From the NCBI RefSeq assembly GCF_001426905.1, contig NZ_LMFQ01000022.1, positions 124,147 to 188,146 of the forward strand: a stretch of 64,000 nt of DNA, given 5' to 3'. Positions within the stretch are counted from its first letter, which is position 1, and each line of letters opens with the position of its first letter. Shown here piece by piece: positions 58,174-64,000 of this stretch. The notes under the pieces are model-generated. The model did not search any database, had not been told where the DNA came from, and was given only the letters and a program-made list of their open reading frames with translations. This DNA comes from Caulobacter sp. Root1455. Lineage in GTDB: Bacteria > Pseudomonadota > Alphaproteobacteria > Caulobacterales > Caulobacteraceae. Position numbers and translations under genes: made by a program.

Positions 58174-59274
58174 TTAAGCCGCCCGCACCCGGGTGATGAC
58201 TTCCTCGTACTGGCTGGCCTTCTCGGCCCCCTCGAACGCCCCGTACTCGCACTTGGCCAGGGCCTCGGCGGACGGGAAGATCACGGGGTTGTTCTTGTAG
58301 TCGTCCGGCATCAGCGCCTTGGCCGCCGCGTTGGGCGTCGGATAGAGGATGGTCTTGGAGATCTCGGCCCCGGCCTTGGCGTCCAGCAGGTAGTTGATGA
58401 ACTTGTGGGCGTTGTCCGGACGCGGCGCGCCCTTGGGGATGCACAGGGTGTCGGAGTTCAGCAGGGACCCTTCCTTCGGGATCACGAAGTCCAGGTCCGG
58501 ATTCTCCTTCATCGCCTGGGCGATGTCGCCGTTGTACTCCAGCACCAGGTCCACATCGCCGGCCATCAGCATGTCCTGGCCGTTGTCGTCGTGGAACGCC
58601 TTCACATAGGGCTTCTGGCGGATCAGCATCTGCTCGATCTCGGCGACCAGCTCGGGCGGGATGTTGTTGACGCTGTGGCCTTTGTACTTGGCGGCCAGGC
58701 GGATCAGGTCGGCGCTTTCCGACAGCAGGGCGATGCGGCCGTTATATTGGGCGCTGTCGAACAGATATTTCCAGCTGTCGGGGACGCCCTTCACCTTCTT
58801 CTTGTTGTAGCCGATGCCCAGCACCAGCCAGGTGTAGGGCATCGAGTATTTCCGGCCCTTGTCGTAGTCGGGGTCGAGGAAGGCCGGGTCGATGTTCTTG
58901 ATGTTGGGGATCTTGGCGTGGTCCAGTTCCTCCAGCATGCCCGCCTGGCCCATGCGGGTGACGAACTCGTTGGACGGCACGATCACGTCGTAGCCGGCGT
59001 TGCCGGCCTTCAGCTTGGCGAACAGTTCGTCGTTGGTGGCGAACAGGCTCATATTGACGTCGACGCCGGTGGCCTTCTTGAAGTCGTCCAGCGTCGTCTC
59101 GCCGATATAGGTGTCCCAGTTGTAGAAGTTCAGCTTGGCTTCCTCGCCGCCGGCCGACTTGGCCGCCTCGCCGGCGGGCTTCTGGCCGCAGGCGGTGAAG
59201 CTGATGCCGATGGCCGCGGCGCCCATGGCCGTCAGCAGCGAGCGGCGTGTGCCGAGAATGCGGTTGGTGCTCAT
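58174..59274 (-). CDS. potF: Polyamine-binding lipoprotein/periplasmic protein
   Basis: A 366-residue substrate-binding protein. The N-terminus MSTNRILGTRRSLLTAMGAA then ISFTAC29 suggests a lipoprotein signal. The mature domain begins KLNFYNWDTYIGETTLDDFK, the PotF/PotD hallmark with the aromatic pocket residues NWDTYI. DVIVPSNEFVTRMGQAGMLE and MPYTWLVLGIGYNKKKV follow. It delivers putrescine-like amines to PotGHI. It is the first of the pot genes and lies downstream of the second PuuA-like gene. Confidence 0.92.
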   Translation of the reverse strand: MSTNRILGTRRSLLTAMGAAAIGISFTACGQKPAGEAAKSAGGEEAKLNFYNWDTYIGETTLDDFKKATGVDVNMSLFATNDELFAKLKAGNAGYDVIVPSNEFVTRMGQAGMLEELDHAKIPNIKNIDPAFLDPDYDKGRKYSMPYTWLVLGIGYNKKKVKGVPDSWKYLFDSAQYNGRIALLSESADLIRLAAKYKGHSVNNIPPELVAEIEQMLIRQKPYVKAFHDDNGQDMLMAGDVDLVLEYNGDIAQAMKENPDLDFVIPKEGSLLNSDTLCIPKGAPRPDNAHKFINYLLDAKAGAEISKTILYPTPNAAAKALMPDDYKNNPVIFPSAEALAKCEYGAFEGAEKASQYEEVITRVRAA

Positions 59275-59329
59275 GGTGTCTCCCCTTGAATTCGTCTGAC
59301 GACGGATGATTTCGACAACCCAAAAAACC

Positions 59330-59427
59330 TGTCATCCCGGACAAGGCCCGAAGGGCCGCCGATCCGGGACCGCCGGAAGCGCCTGCGTTCACGCGTCGGT
59401 CCCGGATCTTCGCGCTGCGCGCTCGTA
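59330..59427. repeat. Interspersed repeat, family G copy 2 (right end truncated)
   Basis: tgtcatcccggacaaggccc, gatccgggaccgccgg and gtcccggatcttcgcgctgc are shared with copy 1 in the opposite orientation; the closing arm is missing. Confidence 0.78.
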
Positions 59428-59452
59428 CTCTTTGTCTTTCCGCGCCCCGCCG

Positions 59453-60838
59453 TCAGGCGTTGCGCAGATACCAGTCATAATCCAGCGCCGTGACCACCGC
59501 GCCGAAGCGCGCCTGTTCGGTGCGCTTGACCGAGACGAACATCTCCACGAACCGCTCGCCGAGATAGTCGCGCAGCACGTCGGACGCCTCGAACAGGTTC
59601 ACCGCCGCGTGCCAGTCGGTGGGCAGGCGGATCTTCTCCTTGGCCGCGGCCGCGTAGCCGTCGCCGACCACCGCCGCCCCCGGATCGATCTTGTTGGAAA
59701 TGCCGTGGTGGGCGCAGGCCAGCAGCGCGGCCAGCACCAGGTACGGATTGGCGTCGGCGCCCGCCACGCGGTGCTCGACATGGCGGGTCGGCGGCGGGCC
59801 GGCCGGCACCCGCAAGGACACCGTGCGGTTGTTGACGCCCCAGGTCGGGGCGACGGGGGCGTAGCTGTTGGCCTTGAAGCGGCGATAGCTGTTGGCGTTG
59901 GGCGCCAGTATGGCCATGCAGTCGGCCATCAGCGCCTTCATGCCGCCGATCGCGTGCTTGAGCAGCGGCGAGCCTTCGGGATCGTCGCTGGCGCAGAGGT
60001 TCTGGCCCTCGGCGTCGTTGAAGCTGACATGGACGTGGAAGCCGTTACCGGCCTGGTCGGCCCAGGGTTTGGCCATGAAGGTGGCCTCGCAGCCGTGCTT
60101 CAGGGCCACGCCCTTGGCGGCCCGCTTGTAGCGCAGGGCGTCGTCGGCGGCCTCCAGGGCGTCGGGCTTGTGCTTGAGGGTCAGCTCCACCTGGCCCGGG
60201 GCGAACTCCGAGATCGCGCCTTCCAGGGGCACGCCCAGGACGTCGCAGACGTCCCACAGCTCGCGCAGGAAGGGGGCGTGGGCCTCCAGCTCGGGCAGGC
60301 CGTAGACCTGGATCCCGTGCGGCCGCTCGCCGGTCTGGTGGGAGCGGGCCGGCAGCAGCTCGCCGTTGGGGCCGCGCTGCTGGTCGACCAGATAGTATTC
60401 CAGCTCGCAGGCCGCGACCGGCGTCAGGCCGTCGGCGGCGAAGCGGTCCAGCACCCGCCGCAGCACGTGGCGCGGGTCCAGGTCGTTGGCGGCCCCGTCC
60501 AGCTCGTACAGCGACAGCATCACCTGGGCCATGTCCGGGCCCAGCCAGGGGGCCAGGGTCAGGGTCCCGGGAACCGGCCGCGCGCGGCGGTCGGCGTCGC
60601 CGTCCTCCCAGACCAGGCCGGTGTCCTCGCAGTCGGCGCCGTTGGTGTCGACCACCAGGATCGAGCCCGGCAGGAAGCGGCCGTAGTCATAGACCGCCTG
60701 CAGCTCGTGAATCCGCAGGCGCTTGCCGCGGGGGACGCCGGTCATGGAGGTGAAGAACACGTCGACGTACTTCACCTGCGGATGGGCGGCGAGGAAGTCG
60801 ATGCATTCCTGGGGGTCGGCGACCATGGGTGTCGTCAT
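59453..60838 (-). CDS. Second gamma-glutamyl-amine synthetase, PuuA-like
   Basis: A 461-residue GS-fold protein from the ATG at 60838 (MTTPMVADPQECIDFLAAHP), whose ATG overlaps the upstream aminotransferase stop (ATGA). It has VKYVDVFFTSMTGVPRGKRL, ACELEYYLVDQQR, QVELTLKHKPD, FMAKPWADQAGNGFHVHVSF, NSYRRFKANSYAP and NRTVSLRVPAGPP. It differs clearly from the puuA at 49809, so the two are not recent duplicates. It probably glutamylates another amine such as a longer polyamine. The specificity is inferred. Confidence 0.88.
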   Translation of the reverse strand: MTTPMVADPQECIDFLAAHPQVKYVDVFFTSMTGVPRGKRLRIHELQAVYDYGRFLPGSILVVDTNGADCEDTGLVWEDGDADRRARPVPGTLTLAPWLGPDMAQVMLSLYELDGAANDLDPRHVLRRVLDRFAADGLTPVAACELEYYLVDQQRGPNGELLPARSHQTGERPHGIQVYGLPELEAHAPFLRELWDVCDVLGVPLEGAISEFAPGQVELTLKHKPDALEAADDALRYKRAAKGVALKHGCEATFMAKPWADQAGNGFHVHVSFNDAEGQNLCASDDPEGSPLLKHAIGGMKALMADCMAILAPNANSYRRFKANSYAPVAPTWGVNNRTVSLRVPAGPPPTRHVEHRVAGADANPYLVLAALLACAHHGISNKIDPGAAVVGDGYAAAAKEKIRLPTDWHAAVNLFEASDVLRDYLGERFVEMFVSVKRTEQARFGAVVTALDYDWYLRNA

Positions 60839-62202
60839 AAACTCAGTCCCTCCAGCGCCCCGGCGAACCCGTCCACCGCCTCGACCAAACGGTCGATGGC
60901 GGCGTCTTCGGTCATCGGCGACACCAGCATCATGGTGTGGAAGGGCGCGATCAGCACCCCTCGGTTGATCAGCCACAGATGAAGCGCGGACAGCAGGTCC
61001 GGGTCCAGCGCCTCGCGCATGGCGGCGGCGTTTTTCGGCGGCGAGGCGGCGAAGACCAGCTCGACCCGGGTGCCGACATGGACCACCGACCACGGCAGGC
61101 CGCGCCCGGCGATCATCTTCCGCAGGGCCTCGACCAGCCGCCCGGCCCCGGCCAGCATCCGCGCGTAGGCGGCGTCGGTCATCACCTCGGTCAGCATGGC
61201 CCGCATGGCCGCCAGGGCCAGGGCGTTGCCCGACAGGGTGGTGCCGATCCCCGACTGGCCGGGCCCGACCCGGGCGGCGGCGGCGTCCATCCGTTCGGAC
61301 AGCTGGGCGGTCACGCCCCAGACGGCGGCCGGCACGCCGCCGGCGATGGCCTTGCCGACCACCAGCATGTCCGGAACCAGCCCATGGGCCCGGGCGTAGC
61401 CGCCGGGGCCGGTGGAGAGCGTGTGGGTCTCGTCGAGGATCAGCAGGGTCCCGGCCTGGCGCGTCAGGTCGCGCATCACGTCCAGGAAGCCCGGCTGCGG
61501 CAGGATCATCCCGCAATTGGTCATGGCCGGCTCGGCCAGCAGGGCGGCGACGTCGCCGGGCGCCAGGGCGGCGGCCAGGGCCTCGGGATCGTTGAACGGC
61601 ACGACGCGGGTGGTGGCCGTCAGGTCGTGGACCTGGCCCAGCAGGCCGGCCTTCATCGCCGGAACGCCGTCTTTCAGCGTCACGAACGCGTCGTCGACCA
61701 TGCCGTGATAGCAGCCGTCGAACACCAGGATCACCGGCCGCTCGGTGACCGCCCGGGCCCAGCGGATGGCGGCGCGGTTGGCGTCGCTGGCCGTGGTCGC
61801 CATCTGCCACAGCGGCGGGCCGAAGCGCTCGGCCAGCAGCCGGCCGACGATCACCGCGCCGGCGGTGGGCAGCATGAAGCCGGTCCCGCGCCGGGCCTGG
61901 TCGGCGACGGCCCGGGCGACCGCCTCCTGGCCGTGGCCGAACATGGCCGGCGTGTCGGCCAGGCAGAAGTCGTCGTACAGCTTGCCGTCGACGTCGGTGA
62001 TCTGGGCCCCGACGCCCTGGGCCGCGAAGATCGGACACGGACTGGCCCAGTCGGTCATCCAGTGCATCGGCGCCCCGCCCCGCCAGACGTCGGCCGACTG
62101 CCGCGACAGGGCGCACGAGCGCGGATGCTCGGCGACGAACCGGCGGGCCTCGTCCTGGATCAGGTCGGACAGGATGGGGGCGTTGGCGGGTTTGGGGGTC
62201 AT
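60835..62202 (-). CDS. Class III aminotransferase, glutamate-semialdehyde-mutase-like group
   Basis: A 455-residue PLP enzyme. Schiff-base lysine K284 (DMLVVGKAIAGGVPAAVWG) and D257 (LLILDETHTLSTGPGG) are present. FGHGQEAVARAVADQ and MATTASDANRAAIRWARAVT match the GSA-aminotransferase-like branch. It does not look like the spuC product at 52422. Coupling to the second PuuA-like gene by overlap suggests that both act on the same amine or its product. Confidence 0.87.
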   Translation of the reverse strand: MTPKPANAPILSDLIQDEARRFVAEHPRSCALSRQSADVWRGGAPMHWMTDWASPCPIFAAQGVGAQITDVDGKLYDDFCLADTPAMFGHGQEAVARAVADQARRGTGFMLPTAGAVIVGRLLAERFGPPLWQMATTASDANRAAIRWARAVTERPVILVFDGCYHGMVDDAFVTLKDGVPAMKAGLLGQVHDLTATTRVVPFNDPEALAAALAPGDVAALLAEPAMTNCGMILPQPGFLDVMRDLTRQAGTLLILDETHTLSTGPGGYARAHGLVPDMLVVGKAIAGGVPAAVWGVTAQLSERMDAAAARVGPGQSGIGTTLSGNALALAAMRAMLTEVMTDAAYARMLAGAGRLVEALRKMIAGRGLPWSVVHVGTRVELVFAASPPKNAAAMREALDPDLLSALHLWLINRGVLIAPFHTMMLVSPMTEDAAIDRLVEAVDGFAGALEGLSL

Positions 62203-62224
62203 GGGGCCAACCTGCTGGGCCGAA

Positions 62225-62361
62225 CGCCCCCTCCGTCACGCTGCGTATCCGCAGCGCGCCACCTCCCCCGCGATGCGGGTGAGGAGGAAGCGGCGCGATC
62301 CTTCTCCTCCCCCGTGAAACGGGGGAGGTGGCGCGAGGCGCAGCCTCGTGACGGAGGGGGT
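62225..62361. repeat. Interspersed repeat, family C copy 4
   Basis: cgccccctccgtcacgctgc to cgtgacggaggggg with cctcccccgcgatgcgggtgag and gaaacgggggaggtggcgcg modules. Confidence 0.87.
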
Positions 62362-62374
62362 GTCAGGGCGTCGG

Positions 62375-63829
62375 TCATCCGGAACCCACCCCGCCAAAGC
62401 ACAGGTACTTGGTCTCCAGGTACTCATCGAGCCCCTCCGAAGCCCCCTCGCGGCCAAGCCCGGAATCCTTGACCCCGCCGAACGGCGCCACCTCTGTGGA
62501 GATGATGCCTTCGTTGATCCCGACCATCCCCGCCTCGATGGCCTCGGCCACCCGCCAGCAGCGGCCGACGTCGCGGCTGTAGAAGTAGGAGGCCAGGCCG
62601 AACGGGGTGGCGTTGGCCAGATCGATGGCTTCCTGCTCGGTGTCGAACTTCACGATCGGCGCGACCGGGCCGAAGATCTCCTCCTGGAACAGACGCATCT
62701 GCGGCGTCGCGCCGGTCAGCACGGTGGGCTGCCAGAACAGCCCGCCCAGGTGGTGGCGTTCGCCGCCCACCGTGGCCTTGGCGCCCTGCTCCACGGCTTC
62801 GCGCACCAGTTTCTCGACCTTGGCGATGGCCTTGGCGTTGATCAGCGGACCGATGGTCACGCCCTCGCCCGTGCCCGGCCCCACCTTCATGGCGCCGACC
62901 TTCTCGGTCAGCCGCGCGACGAACGCGTCGTGGATGCCCGACTGGACGATCAGCCGGTTGGCGCAGACGCAGGTCTGGCCGGTGTTGCGGTACTTGCTGG
63001 CGATCGCCCCGTCGACGGCGGCCTCCAGGTCGGCGTCGTCGAAGACGATGAACGGCGCGTTGCCGCCCAGCTCCAGGCTGAGCTTCTTCATGGTGCCGGC
63101 GCACTGGGCGTAGAGGGTCTTGCCCACCGGGGTCGAGCCGGTGAACGACAGCTTGCGCACCCGCGCGTCGTCGCACAGGGCCTTGCCGATGCCGGCGCTG
63201 TCCTTGCCGGTGACGACGTTCAGCACGCCCGCCGGCACGCCCGCCTCGGTCGCCAGGCGGGCGATGGCCAGGGCGCACAGCGGGGTCTCGGCTGCCGGCT
63301 TGACCACCACGGTGCAGCCCGAGGCCAGGGCCGGGCCGACCTTGCGGGTGATCATGGCGATCGGGAAGTTCCACGGCGCGATGGCCGCGCAGACCCCGAC
63401 CGGCTGCTTGATCGACATCAGCCTTTTGCCGGGCATAGGACTGGGGATTGCATGACCGTAGGCCCGCTTGGCCTCGTCGGCGAACCAGTCGATGAACGCC
63501 GCGCCGTAGGCCACCTCGCCCCGCGACTCCGCCAGGGGCTTGCCCTGTTCGGCGGTCATCAGCCGGGCCAGGGCCTCGGCGTGGGCCAGCATCAGGTCGG
63601 ACCATCTGCGCAGGATCGCCCCGCGCTCCTTGGCGGTCTTGGCGGCCCAGGTCGGAAAGGCGCGATGGGCGGCCTCGATGGCGACCTTGGTCTCCGACGC
63701 GCCCAGGTCGGCGACCTGGGCGATCACCGAACCGTCGGCGGGGTTCAGGACCTCGAACGTGGTTTCGCTCTCGATCCACAGGCCGTCGATGAAGGCGGCG
63801 GTTTCGACAAGTTCGAGCGTCATGGTCAT
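62375..63829 (-). CDS. gabD: NAD(P)-dependent succinate-semialdehyde dehydrogenase
   Basis: A 484-residue aldehyde dehydrogenase from the ATG at 63829, which overlaps the stop of the preceding gene by one base. General base E253 (LSLELGGNAPF) and catalytic C287 with C289 (RNTGQTCVCANRL) match GabD, in which the second Cys forms a redox-sensitive disulfide. AAIAPWNFPIAMITRKVGPA and FTGSTPVGKTLY are also typical. It would convert succinate semialdehyde from the polyamine pathway to succinate. Confidence 0.92.
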   Translation of the reverse strand: MTMTLELVETAAFIDGLWIESETTFEVLNPADGSVIAQVADLGASETKVAIEAAHRAFPTWAAKTAKERGAILRRWSDLMLAHAEALARLMTAEQGKPLAESRGEVAYGAAFIDWFADEAKRAYGHAIPSPMPGKRLMSIKQPVGVCAAIAPWNFPIAMITRKVGPALASGCTVVVKPAAETPLCALAIARLATEAGVPAGVLNVVTGKDSAGIGKALCDDARVRKLSFTGSTPVGKTLYAQCAGTMKKLSLELGGNAPFIVFDDADLEAAVDGAIASKYRNTGQTCVCANRLIVQSGIHDAFVARLTEKVGAMKVGPGTGEGVTIGPLINAKAIAKVEKLVREAVEQGAKATVGGERHHLGGLFWQPTVLTGATPQMRLFQEEIFGPVAPIVKFDTEQEAIDLANATPFGLASYFYSRDVGRCWRVAEAIEAGMVGINEGIISTEVAPFGGVKDSGLGREGASEGLDEYLETKYLCFGGVGSG

Positions 63830-64000
63830 CACCTCAGCGTCACGGACACCGACTTCAGGTCGGCGTACTTGTGCAACGCGTGAAGGCTGCGGTCGCGACC
63901 GAAACCCGACTGCTTGAAGCCTCCGAACGGCATGGTGATGTCGCAGGCGTCCCAGCCGTTGATCCACACCAGCCCGGCCTTCAGCCGCCGAGCCGAGCCG
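63829..64000 (-). CDS. puuC: Gamma-glutamyl-gamma-aminobutyraldehyde dehydrogenase, C-terminal part
   Basis: Only the last 56 or so codons are in the window; the N-terminal part lies beyond the right edge. The visible end, GLVWINGWDACDITMPFGGF then KQSGFGRDRSLHALHKYADL, matches the C-terminus of PuuC-type aldehyde dehydrogenases, including the NxWDxxDxTxPFGGFKQSG pattern. It is followed by gabD with a one-base stop/start overlap, so the two are cotranscribed. Confidence 0.85.
   Translation of the reverse strand, partial: GSARRLKAGLVWINGWDACDITMPFGGFKQSGFGRDRSLHALHKYADLKSVSVTLR

Noticed and set aside
59453-62239. A 928-codon minus-strand frame that looks like a fusion upstream of the second PuuA-like ligase
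   Set aside because: The first half overlaps the true class III aminotransferase gene in another frame and has arginine/proline-rich shadow composition. The ligase begins at the ATG at 60838.

Overview
The window looks like a chromosomal segment of a high-GC alphaproteobacterium of the Caulobacter type. The reasons are a gene-transfer-agent (GTA) style head-gene cluster, two large TonB-dependent receptors with one beside a TPR-sulfotransferase, UPF0260/YcgN, a sigma-T/EcfG-type promoter, and very many long intergenic palindromes. No rRNA, tRNA, transposase or CRISPR array was seen.

Layout. 1-6517 (minus strand) is the head half of a GTA-like phage cluster: small-terminase-like gene, large terminase, portal, a small membrane protein, prohead protease, capsid, connector and a DUF3168 tail gene that runs off the left edge. 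It is interrupted by five repeat elements and by a plus-strand DUF559 endonuclease gene. 6731-13277 holds small housekeeping and hypothetical genes and a bifunctional penicillin-binding protein. 13367-14625 is a lower-GC pair of coupled, unidentified genes. 14850-20779 is a hybrid histidine kinase divergent from a TonB receptor. 21072-25898 has ABC-F Uup, a DAHP synthase behind an aromatic-amino-acid leader peptide and attenuator, a glutamine-rich protein behind an EcfG-type promoter, and a heme-oxygenase-like iron enzyme. 26100-30474 has Kup, an RhtA-like exporter and four or five very small genes, two of them rich in putative metal ligands. 30490-35728 is a TetR regulator divergent from an RND adaptor and pump. 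35943-39683 has an FAD amine-oxidase-fold enzyme, a Rieske oxygenase and a TetR regulator. 40595-48182 has an amidohydrolase, an AdiC-like permease, a second TonB receptor and a TPR-sulfotransferase.

48386-64000 (all minus strand) is a polyamine uptake and catabolism locus. It encodes a PotFGHI-type ABC importer, two PuuA-like gamma-glutamyl-amine ligases, PuuB-like oxidase, PuuC (partial) and GabD dehydrogenases, PuuD hydrolase and two class III aminotransferases. Together these would import putrescine-like amines and convert them to succinate by gamma-glutamylated and direct transaminase routes. A low-GC insert with two unidentified genes (51417-52425) sits inside it.

The most distinctive feature at large scale is a set of about nine families of long inverted repeats in most intergenic gaps. 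Several copies run into genes and supply C-terminal codons (DUF559 protein, PuuD) or the start region (RND adaptor, PuuB). One copy is a perfect 57-base-arm palindrome inside the RND operon. The strongest regulatory find is the attenuator at 23081-23221, whose three mutually exclusive pairings can be read directly from the sequence.
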